Numbered from the stretch's first letter, positions 1 to 6,005 are shown. The stretch: 31,049 bases of DNA from Caldithrix sp. RBG_13_44_9 (GCA_001771055.1 MESS01000132.1:2276-33324); one strand, 5' to 3'. The notes: generated from the letters alone by a model not told the origin. Numbers and translations are program-made.

Positions 1-7
1 AATAATT

Positions 8-355
8 TCATACCAGCATTTCTATCTGGATCCCGTTCTTAATAAAACTTGGCATTAATGAACAGTTATCCATATCGATGATCTTTGGGTCCGTCACCAG
101 GTTATAAATAGTAGTGTCTGTCTTCTGCAATCCGCCACCAGGAATTGATCTATAGAAAAAATGATGCTGAATTTGAATGCCAGATGCCCTTAATTCACGC
201 AATCGCCGCAAGCCACTACATCCACCCACTCCAGGTGAGATTATTATCCAGGACGGCAGCCAACCTACCGGGATCATCTCATTTGAATTATATCTATATT
301 GTTTGCCATGCCTGGCATCGAGCAGCTCTTTTAAGACTAATTGTTTTCGAGTCAT
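8..355 (-). CDS. Small unknown phage protein, possible winged-helix fold
   Basis: 115 residues, not recognised with certainty. The start is well supported: AAAGGAG lies about eight bases before the ATG. An N-terminal helix (KQLVLKELLDARHG) is followed by a Gly-rich turn and a helix rich in Leu and Arg (SGLRRLRELRASGI), then a hydrophobic strand and a short strand near TIYNL. This pattern resembles small phage winged-helix proteins in which a helix ends in an 'RELR-x-x-G-I' turn. It is the leftmost gene seen in the minus-strand block read from the promoter near 2.43 kb, just after a tRNA-like gene. A DNA-binding or replication accessory role is plausible but inferred. The stop codon TGA lies seven bases from the window edge. 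Confidence 0.7.
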   Translation of the reverse strand: MTRKQLVLKELLDARHGKQYRYNSNEMIPVGWLPSWIIISPGVGGCSGLRRLRELRASGIQIQHHFFYRSIPGGGLQKTDTTIYNLVTDPKIIDMDNCSLMPSFIKNGIQIEMLV

Positions 356-388
356 AATTCATCTCCTTTTAATGGAGTATCCTCTTTG

Positions 389-462
389 CAGGACCGGCGG
401 GATTCGAACCCGCATGAATGCCCGGGAGGAGAGCACGTCATTAACCAGTCAACCACAGTCCT
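389..462 (-). tRNA. tRNA-like gene, anticodon CTC (Glu) by position
   Basis: The minus strand folds into a 74-base cloverleaf. The acceptor AGGACTG pairs with CGGTCCT over seven pairs including one wobble. The D-stem is GTTG/TGAC with a GG-containing loop. The anticodon stem is TGCTC/GGGCA. The T-arm is a perfect GCGGG-TTCGAAT-CCCGC. The discriminator is G and CCA is not encoded. The anticodon loop is TCCTCCC, giving CTC at positions 34-36, which would read the Glu codon GAG. However, position 33 is C instead of the near-universal U, and position 37 is C instead of a purine. It may be degenerate, specialised, or not a decoding tRNA. It sits between small early-type genes on the same strand. 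Confidence 0.78.
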
Positions 463-467
463 GACCA

Positions 468-653
468 CTACACCACCTTTTGGAGGAGGCCTATCATCCC
501 GATCGCGGTGGCAAGTACGATCCGGGTGCGCATAAATCTTCTTTTTTTGACTCTAATTCTTCTTCTGCGGTTAAAACCACTCACAGTGACCATCCAGAAG
601 GTATCGAACTCCTGCAAATGAACAATGATTATGCGGCTGATTTTTTCCGGCAT
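468..653 (-). CDS. Possible small basic membrane protein
   Basis: 61-residue open frame, unrecognised. It has a run of Arg and Lys (RRRRIRVKKRR) followed by a short hydrophobic segment (IVLATAIGMIGLL) that could be one membrane span with the positive charges on the cytoplasmic side. It overlaps the end of the upstream gene by about 25 bases and stops six bases before the tRNA-like gene. There is no convincing ribosome binding site before the first ATG. An internal ATG (residue 21) has a GCAGGAG upstream but at too long a spacing. The frame could be real or accidental. Confidence 0.35.
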   Translation of the reverse strand: MPEKISRIIIVHLQEFDTFWMVTVSGFNRRRRIRVKKRRFMRTRIVLATAIGMIGLLQKVV

Positions 654-832
654 TGCAGATCTCTGGTTAATTTTTTCTTATCCGCCGGTGAAAATCGGTC
701 GCGTTTTTTATCATAAATACCGGTAGAAATCTTTCCATCTGCCGTAAGAAAGTCCACCCAGATCAATGGTTCACCACGAAAACCGTCGGTAATGCCGCGG
801 TAGGTCGAGTATTTCATGGCCGGTAATGACAT
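629..832 (-). CDS. Small hypothetical protein
   Basis: 67 residues, unrecognised. The N-terminal part contains short alternating strands (YRGITDGFRGEPLIWVDFLTADGK), suggesting a small beta-rich fold, and the C-terminus is highly basic (KKRDRF, DKKKLTRD, RKKSAA), compatible with nucleic-acid contact. It overlaps the end of the zinc-ribbon gene upstream by 19 bases, as expected for coupled translation. The ribosome binding site is weak (AAAGA just before the ATG). It belongs to the minus-strand block of small early-type genes. Confidence 0.5.
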   Translation of the reverse strand: MSLPAMKYSTYRGITDGFRGEPLIWVDFLTADGKISTGIYDKKRDRFSPADKKKLTRDLQCRKKSAA

Positions 833-1134
833 TTTTCTTTAATGTTTTGAATGTGGCGTAATTCATGTTTAAAATAATCAAGGAAAGGACAATTTGAATT
901 GTCTGGATATGTCAGGTTAATATATTTTAATAATTTCGTCTCAATCTCGTCCAGTAACACCAGCATTTCCCGGCCATAAGCCATATAGGGATGACGCTGA
1001 ATAAGGTCGTAGATCTTTTCTTTGACTCTCTGCATCAGAAAGCATTTTTCACAAATAGTCTTTGGATCAATTACTCTGGTAACAAAGAACTCTCCACATT
1101 TTTCACATTTCTGGCTATAAGATCTTTCGCTCAT
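814..1134 (-). CDS. Zinc-ribbon small phage protein
   Basis: 106 residues. The N-terminus carries two CxxC knuckles, CEKCGEFF and CEKCFL, about 18 residues apart (Cys10, Cys13, Cys28, Cys31), which should hold one zinc ion. The rest is charged and helical, with another Cys near the end. No specific family is recognised. The start is well supported: GGAG precedes the ATG, and the ATG overlaps the stop of the upstream 50-residue gene as ATGA, so translation is probably coupled. A role as a small DNA- or RNA-binding regulator is inferred only from the zinc ribbon and the neighbourhood. Confidence 0.75.
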   Translation of the reverse strand: MSERSYSQKCEKCGEFFVTRVIDPKTICEKCFLMQRVKEKIYDLIQRHPYMAYGREMLVLLDEIETKLLKYINLTYPDNSNCPFLDYFKHELRHIQNIKEKCHYRP

Positions 1135-1283
1135 GAGATATTCTCCAGAAGGATCCAGACCAGGAAAAAAGAGACGCTGATAAAAGCCAACCCCCAGCTA
1201 AAACAGGTTCCGGGGATCCGTCGAGCGAACAATGATCGATGTCCAATAAAATCATATTGCCGTTTATCTGTATGGTAGAACAT
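1131..1283 (-). CDS. 50-residue single-span membrane protein
   Basis: A short gene that simple length cut-offs miss. It has a strong ribosome binding site (AAGGGG seven bases before the ATG) and its stop overlaps the start of the zinc-ribbon gene as ATGA. The first 25 residues are polar and basic (HTDKRQYDF, RSLFARRIP). A hydrophobic stretch (SWGLAFISVSFFLVWILL) at about residues 29-46 should span the membrane with the N-terminus inside. Function unknown. Small phage membrane proteins of this size include holin partners and superinfection-exclusion proteins, but nothing here points to one of these. Confidence 0.65.
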   Translation of the reverse strand: MFYHTDKRQYDFIGHRSLFARRIPGTCFSWGLAFISVSFFLVWILLENIS

Positions 1284-1293
1284 GATTTTCCCC

Positions 1294-1458
1294 TTAATTA
1301 TTTCCGATAAAATGTCCGTTATTCAGTTTGAATGCTGCCCGCTCAAATGCCCAGAGGATTTCTAATGGATTGCCAAATACAAACTCAACAGCAATACCAA
1401 ACTGACCAAACAGGATCAGATAATTTTTGGATATCCGGCCTTTCATCATCATCTTCAT
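1294..1458 (-). CDS. Small hypothetical protein with hydrophobic centre
   Basis: 54 residues from the preferred ATG, which follows GAAGAGG with a five-base gap. An ATG 27 bases upstream is possible but its GGAG is only two bases away. The N-terminus is Met- and Lys-rich (MKMMMKGR). The middle (YLILFGQFGIAVEFVF) is hydrophobic and could be a membrane segment or buried helix. It ends ten bases before the 50-residue membrane gene, and its 5' side carries an imperfect hairpin at 1492-1525. Function unknown. Confidence 0.5.
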   Translation of the reverse strand: MKMMMKGRISKNYLILFGQFGIAVEFVFGNPLEILWAFERAAFKLNNGHFIGNN

Positions 1459-1491
1459 GTTATCCTCTTCATTACTTTTTTTCATGGCTCC

Positions 1492-1525
1492 GCCACGTCA
1501 CTTACATGAAGTAAGTTCCCGTGGC
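1492..1525. other. Imperfect hairpin in the intergenic gap
   Basis: The sequence GCCACG-TC-ACTTAC, loop ATGAA, GTAAGT-TCC-CGTGGC forms two six-pair stems separated by a small internal loop. It lies between the end of the 142-residue gene (1553) and the ATG at 1458. There is no T-run at the minus-strand exit, so it is not a normal terminator for the left block. It may stabilise or process the mRNA or influence access to the downstream start. On the plus strand a short TTTT follows two bases later, but nothing upstream on that strand needs terminating. Confidence 0.4.
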
Positions 1526-1552
1526 AATTTTGGTATGCTTTTACTGCAGTTA

Positions 1553-1981
1553 CTATTTACCGGAGCGTTGGCGCCATTCCTCAATCAATCGATAGACCAC
1601 ATTAAGAAACCGGGTCACCATTACCGGATCAAAACGCTTACGCGGATTATTGAATTCATGACGGATAATGCCAAAGAGTTCACTGGCATCAGCCCATTCA
1701 TCATCCACAGATCCGTCCAGCTGGACAGGGCTCTTTTGCGGGACAACGGTCAGTCCGAATTTATTGGCAAGGAATCTCAGGATTTCATTTTTTTTGGTGG
1801 AAAAAGGTATTTCGCAGGCTTTAAGGGAATTGGATATCCGGGATGAATCCCGATAAGCATAAACCGATTCCTGGCTTTTCCCCAGGGCAATGGCTTCAGC
1901 CATTACATTATCAATGATCTCAAAATAAAACTCATCAAATTCTTCATGAAAACGATTAATGGCCGGATCCTTTGACGGCAT
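1553..1981 (-). CDS. Hypothetical helical phage protein
   Basis: 142 residues from an ATG preceded by GGGAGG at a good distance; an upstream in-frame ATG (2005) lacks this and is less likely. The protein is charged and mostly helical (FHEEFDEFYFEIIDNVMAEA, then FLANKFGL, then a C-terminal helix ending RLIEEWRQRSGK). No catalytic motif or known domain was recognised. It overlaps the end of the preceding gene by 26 bases. The two are the first genes after the leftward promoter at 2421-2449, a position typical of early regulatory or host-takeover genes. Confidence 0.65.
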   Translation of the reverse strand: MPSKDPAINRFHEEFDEFYFEIIDNVMAEAIALGKSQESVYAYRDSSRISNSLKACEIPFSTKKNEILRFLANKFGLTVVPQKSPVQLDGSVDDEWADASELFGIIRHEFNNPRKRFDPVMVTRFLNVVYRLIEEWRQRSGK

Positions 1982-2339
1982 ACAATTCCTCCCAAAATTT
2001 TTCATTGAAATTCTGATTTGTTGTATTTATATTGCAGTTAAATACAGGATGTTTTTGGAAAATGGCATTGGCCACATCCGACGGTACAGTATTTGGAATC
2101 AGCAAAGCGCCGCACTTGATGCGGGCGCCTGCCACATAGAGGCGGTCTAGTAGATAGAGTAATTGGAAACGGTTGTTAGTATTCAGGAAGGGTTCCAGGC
2201 GTTTAAAGGTGTTTCGGCTGACATTCGCCTGGGCAGATTTCATTAAATAATACTGTTTTTCGGATATCGGAAGGTGGCGATAGGTAATGCAGCGCAGGTC
2301 TATTAAAATATCTATACTGAGTTTTACCGAACTTCTCAA
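1956..2339 (-). CDS. First gene of the leftward block, possible DNA-binding protein
   Basis: 127 residues if it starts at a TTG six bases after AGGGAGA; a GTG at 2393 gives a longer version, but that start has no binding site and lies inside the hairpin at 2372-2402. The middle (QANVSRNTFKRLEPFL) could be a helix-turn-helix, as 'SRNTFKRL' resembles recognition helices. The C-terminal half (IKCGALLIPNTVPSDVANAI) is unrecognised. It is the first gene behind the consensus promoter at 2421-2449 and divergent from the XRE-like regulator, the usual place of a Cro-like or early activator gene. That role is inference from position. Confidence 0.6.
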   Translation of the reverse strand: MRSSVKLSIDILIDLRCITYRHLPISEKQYYLMKSAQANVSRNTFKRLEPFLNTNNRFQLLYLLDRLYVAGARIKCGALLIPNTVPSDVANAIFQKHPVFNCNINTTNQNFNEKFWEELYAVKGSGH

Positions 2340-2371
2340 CTGGACTCTCCCTAGATTTCTGGTTGAGATTG

Positions 2372-2410
2372 GCCGCTCTGGTGCTCTATACACCTGGGCG
2401 GCTTTTTATT
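2372..2410 (+). terminator. Rho-independent-type terminator or attenuator, plus strand
   Basis: GCCGCTCTGGTG, loop CTCTATA, and CACCTGGGCGGC form a 12-position GC-rich stem with one wobble and one mismatch. TTTTTATT follows directly on the plus strand. It reads rightward and lies about 75 bases before the XRE-like regulator, while all genes to its left read leftward. It may stop antisense or read-through transcription from entering the regulator operon, or end a short plus-strand RNA antisense to the first leftward gene. Confidence 0.6.
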
Positions 2411-2420
2411 AACCGCATCA

Positions 2421-2449
2421 ATAATACAACATAAAAATCAATTTGTCAA
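2421..2449 (-). promoter_or_regulatory. Near-consensus sigma70 promoter reading left
   Basis: On the minus strand TTGACA (2449-2444) is followed by a 17-base spacer and TATTAT (2426-2421). The -35 box is a perfect match and the -10 box misses one base. The predicted start near 2414 would transcribe the block from 2339 to the left edge. It lies in the divergent gap next to an XRE-like regulator gene, so control by that regulator is likely, although no clear operator repeat was identified in this AT-rich gap. Confidence 0.72.
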
Positions 2450-2484
2450 GAGAAAAATATAAAGTAGGTAATATATTATTAATT

Positions 2485-2892
2485 ATGCAATACAATTCAT
2501 ATTTAAAAGACAATATAAAATTTTTAATAAAATTAAACAAAGATAGAAATGGTTTGAATAGAGGTCACTTCTGTCATGAATTAAAAATCACTCGACCTAC
2601 CTTATATCGATGGGAAAATGGTGGGAAGTTGTCCAGGTTACATCTGAAATCGACATTGGATTATTTTAATCGATATCTACATCTCAAATTGAATACTGAT
2701 AAGATCCAGAACGAGGATATTGAAATGATTCTGAAAAATTCTCTTGACAAAGTTGCCGAACCTGATTATAATTACAATACTCTAACGAAAGATGAAATTG
2801 AACTTTTAGCACTCTACGAGCAGCTTCCGGAGGATGAAAGAATAGCTTTTATAGAATTCTTGGAGAAAATGGCCAAATCCAGGGAACGGTAG
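2485..2892 (+). CDS. XRE-like helix-turn-helix regulator, candidate prophage repressor
   Basis: 135 residues from the ATG; an in-frame TTG 42 bases upstream overlaps the divergent promoter's -35 box and is unlikely to be the start. A helix-turn-helix is visible at about residues 31-48 (FCHELKITRPTLYRWENG), close to the classic XRE ending 'WE-x-G'. The C-terminus (LTKDEIELLALYEQLPEDERIAF...) resembles the tail of many XRE-type repressors, where a Leu-rich helix follows a 'D/E-E' turn. There is no visible LexA-type protease domain, so RecA-driven self-cleavage is not expected. It faces the leftward promoter and heads a three-gene AT-rich operon. A repressor role is inferred from fold and position. 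Confidence 0.72.
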   Translation: MQYNSYLKDNIKFLIKLNKDRNGLNRGHFCHELKITRPTLYRWENGGKLSRLHLKSTLDYFNRYLHLKLNTDKIQNEDIEMILKNSLDKVAEPDYNYNTLTKDEIELLALYEQLPEDERIAFIEFLEKMAKSRER

Positions 2893-2893
2893 T

Positions 2894-3031
2894 ATGGAAT
2901 TCAAAGAGTTGCGGGAGGATCAGAAAAATGTATTAAAATTATATAGAAGATGCTCGTGGCGGAGAAAGAATAGAATAATTCTTTATCTAACAAAATTATT
3001 AAACAAATTGGAGGAAGCGATTGTTAGATGA
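2894..3031 (+). CDS. 45-residue basic protein in the regulator operon
   Basis: A short gene starting one base after the regulator's stop, with AGGGAAC upstream in the regulator's last codons, and ending in an ATGA overlap with the lipoprotein gene. It is rich in Lys and Arg (LYRRCSWRRKNR) and predicted helical, with a Leu-rich C-terminus (IILYLTKLLNKLEEA). This could be a small nucleic-acid-binding or antirepressor-type peptide, but no family is recognised. The overlaps on both sides support real translation. Confidence 0.55.
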   Translation: MEFKELREDQKNVLKLYRRCSWRRKNRIILYLTKLLNKLEEAIVR

Positions 3032-3432
3032 AAAGATTATTGTTTTTTTATATTTTAATGTTTTTTGGCTGTGCTAGTTACCAACTAAAAATTAATTCTC
3101 CCTTAATAATTAATGCCACAAAAGAAAAGGTATTTTTAGAGTCTTTGAAAATTTTGCAATCAAGGGAATATTTTATTAAAACCGCCGATAAAGAATCTGG
3201 ATTCATTAATACAGAATGGAAAATAAAAGATAATATTTTAATAGGAACGCGTTCAAAATTTGAATTTATTTTGACATCTGTAAATGAAAAGCAAACAGAA
3301 CTAATCATCAATCCAATCGCCGAAATGTATAATATAAACGAATGGCAAAGGCTGGATAAATTAGATGATAGGAATATTAAAGTTTTAAATAAGATTATTA
3401 ATGAAATAAAATTGAATTCAGAAAGTAATTAA
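3028..3432 (+). CDS. Lipoprotein in the prophage regulator operon
   Basis: 134 residues. A short hydrophobic signal (LLFFYILMFF) ends in GCAS with Cys15 as the lipidation site, so the mature protein should be attached to the periplasmic side of a membrane. The mature part is about 120 residues and mixed alpha/beta, with a segment (KESGFINTEW) followed by strands (FEFILTSV, TELIINPI). This faintly recalls BamC/NlpB-like repeats, but the match is by eye only. GGAGG is 13 bases before the ATG, a long gap, and the start overlaps the previous stop, so coupling is likely. Being co-transcribed with a candidate repressor, it would be made in a lysogen. Superinfection exclusion is a reasonable guess, not shown. 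Confidence 0.68.
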   Translation: MKRLLFFYILMFFGCASYQLKINSPLIINATKEKVFLESLKILQSREYFIKTADKESGFINTEWKIKDNILIGTRSKFEFILTSVNEKQTELIINPIAEMYNINEWQRLDKLDDRNIKVLNKIINEIKLNSESN

Positions 3433-3462
3433 TTCCTTCTAACTTTTATCCGATAATTTGGT

Positions 3463-3468
3463 TATAAT
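3463..3468 (+). promoter_or_regulatory. Candidate -10 box for hicBA
   Basis: A perfect TATAAT precedes the HicB ribosome binding site (GGAGG at 3476-3480). The predicted start near 3475 leaves almost no leader. No good -35 box is seen at 17 bases (TAACTT). HicB proteins usually repress their own promoter, so a weak -35 with a bound operator would fit, but no operator was identified. Confidence 0.35.
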
Positions 3469-3485
3469 TGATATTGGAGGTCATC

Positions 3486-3821
3486 ATGAGAACGCTGGAC
3501 AAGATTGTTTTCCGCGGCTATGCCAAAAAGGAAGAAGATATCTGGGTGGCCATTTGTATTGATCTTAATATTGCTGCTCAAGGGAACGGCGTTAAGGAAG
3601 CAATGGATACCTGTTCAGAGATGATCAGTGAATACATTGAATTTGTCTGCAAACAATATCCCGATCAACTAGGGAAGTATATCCCCCGCCCTGCTCCAAA
3701 AGAATTCATTGAAGAATATAATCAGATGATGAAACTAATTATCGGGAAAGAAGAATCGAAAAAAATTCCTTCAAAACTGTGGAGTTATGAATCGGAGAAT
3801 TTAGCGCTCTGCGGAGCCTAA
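3486..3821 (+). CDS. hicB: HicB-family antitoxin
   Basis: 111 residues from an ATG five bases after GGAGG; the ATG-like start 18 bases earlier lacks a binding site. The N-terminal half has the HicB partial RNase-H-like pattern: strand (IVFRGYAKKEEDIWVAICIDLNI), then 'AAQGNGVKEAMDTCSEMISEYIEF', a helix typical of the UPF0150/HicB fold. The tail (residues 60-111) has no obvious helix-turn-helix or ribbon-helix-helix, so self-regulation through a classic C-terminal domain is uncertain. Two bases separate it from HicA. The antitoxin-first order is the reverse of E. coli hicAB but is seen in other hic loci. It should bind and neutralise the toxin. Confidence 0.82.
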   Translation: MRTLDKIVFRGYAKKEEDIWVAICIDLNIAAQGNGVKEAMDTCSEMISEYIEFVCKQYPDQLGKYIPRPAPKEFIEEYNQMMKLIIGKEESKKIPSKLWSYESENLALCGA

Positions 3822-3822
3822 A

Positions 3823-4041
3823 ATGAGTCATAAGGCCACTCTGGATTTAAAAGATGCCCGCAGAAAATTAAAGAAATTGAGATTTGTAAATAAAGGTGGA
3901 TCTAAACACGAAAAGTGGGTTGGACCAAAGGGACAAATTGTGATGCTTTCTTATGGGAATCAAGATATTAGACCAACACTCCTTAAATTGATTTGCTCCC
4001 AGGCACAAATAGAATTTGAAGAATTTCTAAAGGTTAGATAA
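3823..4041 (+). CDS. hicA: HicA-family mRNA interferase toxin
   Basis: 72 residues, the usual size. HicA toxins are double-stranded-RNA-binding-fold ribonucleases that cut mRNA in the absence of translation-linked protection. The key features are present: N-terminal helix (DARRKLKKLRFV), the 'GGSKHEKW' strand with the catalytic His at residue 29, a second strand (IVMLSY), and a C-terminal helix (LLKLICSQAQIEFEEFL) matching the family's 'TL-x-x-IL-x-x-AGI-x-x-x-EF'. The usual second His of 'GSHH' is Lys here, but the catalytic His is kept. It follows HicB by one base and converges with the last fibre-block gene. Confidence 0.83.
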   Translation: MSHKATLDLKDARRKLKKLRFVNKGGSKHEKWVGPKGQIVMLSYGNQDIRPTLLKLICSQAQIEFEEFLKVR

Positions 4042-4063
4042 TAAAGTATTAATAATTTTGAGA

Positions 4064-4483
4064 TTATTGAATCCAGGCGCTTCCTGCCATATTGGGAGTA
4101 TTGGGCGGGGTTAGGTTGTCCGTTTTATAAGCATTTCCTTCTCCATAAAGCGAATAAGCTATTGGAGTAAAATTAGACCGTGCTCTAAGCCATCCTTTGA
4201 TCCATCTTCCGTCTTGCATAACCGGATAGACATCTCTTAGCCTTAATTGACCGGTCGGATAAGCATTTATTAAAGAATCATGGCTAAAAAATCCTATCAG
4301 CGTTGAATTTGCAATCGTCGCCTGGGTGGTATCTGATCCATTCCATGCCCGGAGCTCATATCCACCTGTCCGCCCATCTGTATTTCTATTAAAAAGAAAA
4401 TCAAAAGCATTAGTGGTTTGAGAATTACCATTGCAGATAGATAGCAAAAGAATTGCTATTGTTAAACTGAAAAATACTTTCAT
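4064..4483 (-). CDS. Secreted protein at the end of the fibre block
   Basis: 139 residues from the ATG six bases after AAAGGA; two other in-frame ATGs lie just upstream. The N-terminus is a signal peptide (VFFSLTIAILLLSICNG) with probable cleavage near NSQ. The mature part (about 115 residues) contains aromatic and Gly-rich strands (YELRAWNGSD, LIGFFSHDSL, LRLRDVYPVM) typical of small beta-rich adhesive or fibre domains. No family is recognised. It is the last gene of the long leftward late operon and overlaps nothing downstream. It ends 22 bases from convergent hicA with no obvious terminator between them. Confidence 0.7.
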   Translation of the reverse strand: MKVFFSLTIAILLLSICNGNSQTTNAFDFLFNRNTDGRTGGYELRAWNGSDTTQATIANSTLIGFFSHDSLINAYPTGQLRLRDVYPVMQDGRWIKGWLRARSNFTPIAYSLYGEGNAYKTDNLTPPNTPNMAGSAWIQ

Positions 4484-4494
4484 CATAAATCCTT

Positions 4495-5997
4495 TCATTT
4501 AATTACACCTTCACCAGAACCTTTAATTACAGTAGCTCCAGCTCCCTTCGCAAGACCAGAACCCAAACCTCCCGGTCCTTCTCCTCCACCAGAATAACCA
4601 TCAGGCCCAAAAGTTTCATTCCCAGTAATGTATGCCCCCATCTGGATGGCATCATTAGTTTGAGAATCATTGTCTAAATCCAGGATATCAAGACCATTTA
4701 AGGTTGCGTCTGTTTGGAACGAATCAACAGTTGTATTTCTAAATTGAGGATCTGAAGTAACTGAATTAGCGTCACCCCAAATTGCTTGCCATTCTGTATA
4801 ATTAAATACATCCCCTTCGTTGTTAAAAAAATTACCACTTATGGAATAATAGCAATTATAGTCCGGGTTAAATTCTGTCTGGAAAGTAGCATTGTTACCA
4901 TCATTTGAATAAGACCAATAAGCATCTGGGCTGTACGCTACAATGTTATTATAGAAATAAACATCATCGAACAAAGATCCACCAGCTATATGAATACCAT
5001 GATCTCCAGTTCCAGCATAAAAGGTGTTGTTTACTACCCTCAGAGAATCAAAGTCTCTTGCCTCATCAGTAATTGGAGTAAGTTGAAATGTCGTTGCATT
5101 ATCCCAAAAAACATTTTGATAAATTTTGGAATAATACCCATGAGCTGGACCGGCAGTTAAAAGGCGAAATCCATAGGAATTGTCATGGAAAAGGTTATAT
5201 CGTATTATCAAATTCGTCTGAAAAACTTCTCCTGATGGAAAAGGTGCTTTAATATAAAGACCAGCATTGCCATCATAAAATTCATTATATTCTATGACAC
5301 AATCATTTAAGTTATAACAGGTAACGCCAGCCTGATTTTCACCTCCATTCCCTGTTGCTCCGTTTAAAGTAACTCCAATAATTGAAGAACTATCACAAGA
5401 GTGAAAATAAATACAGTTTACATTATTTCCAGTTCCATTAGATTCATAATCTCTTTGGAGATATCCACCAACTATTTTACTTCCAAATACTCCCACAAGA
5501 ACGGCCAATCCACTTTCAACCTCTTTAAGCGTGCATCCGGATTCATAGGCGGTAAATCCATTCCATTCTACATAGTCTCTTAATCTACTTCCAAAAACAG
5601 GCTGTCCTCCATTTGATAACTCGGTTTGTAATATAACTTGACCGTCAGCATAGAAAACTATTGGATTGGAATAAGTACCTTCATTGGCAGAATTATAAAC
5701 CACCTCATCCCAATTTGCAGGAGAAGAACTTCCCTGTGTTGTATAATAAGTCCCACTTGCAACCATCACGGTATCACCTGCTTGAGCAGCCTCCGATGAA
5801 GTCGGTGGAGAATTATCGTCAACCGATGATGGTCTGGTAGCATTTCCCCAAGCTGCCCTGCCGATAGTAAGCCAGGGATTATTTATATTGTTATTTGCAT
5901 ACGTAGTGGCATCGCTACCAGTTGATCCGTTTACGTATAATGTTTTCGTGAAAGCTGTCAAAAAGAAAACTAAAACTAAAGCAATTATTCTATTCAT
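4495..5997 (-). CDS. Secreted right-handed beta-helix protein, depolymerase-like
   Basis: 500 residues from an ATG preceded by AGGAG at good spacing. The start is a signal peptide (IIALVLVFFLTAFTKT) followed by 'LYVNGSTGSDAT', the classic opening of parallel beta-helix proteins of the pectate-lyase type. Repeating coils rich in N-N-x-F, V-I-x-Y-N and 'GLYI' motifs run from about residue 80 to 400 (IEYNEFYDGN, IIRYNLFHDNS, VVNNTFYAGT, YFYNNIVAY). The C-terminus is very Gly-rich. This fold is used both by phage depolymerases that cleave surface sugars and by secreted bacterial polysaccharide lyases. No definite catalytic triad could be assigned. The signal peptide is unexpected for a virion spike. 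Confidence 0.78.
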   Translation of the reverse strand: MNRIIALVLVFFLTAFTKTLYVNGSTGSDATTYANNNINNPWLTIGRAAWGNATRPSSVDDNSPPTSSEAAQAGDTVMVASGTYYTTQGSSSPANWDEVVYNSANEGTYSNPIVFYADGQVILQTELSNGGQPVFGSRLRDYVEWNGFTAYESGCTLKEVESGLAVLVGVFGSKIVGGYLQRDYESNGTGNNVNCIYFHSCDSSSIIGVTLNGATGNGGENQAGVTCYNLNDCVIEYNEFYDGNAGLYIKAPFPSGEVFQTNLIIRYNLFHDNSYGFRLLTAGPAHGYYSKIYQNVFWDNATTFQLTPITDEARDFDSLRVVNNTFYAGTGDHGIHIAGGSLFDDVYFYNNIVAYSPDAYWSYSNDGNNATFQTEFNPDYNCYYSISGNFFNNEGDVFNYTEWQAIWGDANSVTSDPQFRNTTVDSFQTDATLNGLDILDLDNDSQTNDAIQMGAYITGNETFGPDGYSGGGEGPGGLGSGLAKGAGATVIKGSGEGVIK

Positions 5998-6005
5998 AAT
6001 TTCTC

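Noticed and set aside
389..462. tRNA gene as the phage integration site
   Set aside because: No integrase and no second copy of the tRNA 3' end were seen in the window, so an attachment site cannot be supported.
463..480. D-arm-like sequence just 5' of the tRNA-like gene
   Set aside because: GGTGTAGTGGTCAGGAC looks like a tRNA D-arm, but no acceptor stem pairs with the 3' end from there, while AGGACTG at 462 pairs over seven bases.
1427..1846. 139-residue plus-strand frame
   Set aside because: It is the antisense shadow of the 142-residue minus-strand gene, which has a good ribosome binding site and operon context.
2443..2484. TTG start extending the XRE-like regulator by 14 residues
   Set aside because: The TTG overlaps the -35 box of the divergent promoter and has no ribosome binding site; the ATG at 2485 is preferred.
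4042..4063. Bidirectional terminator between hicA and the last fibre-block gene
   Set aside because: Only a weak AT hairpin (AATAAT/ATTATT) without GC or a T-run was found.
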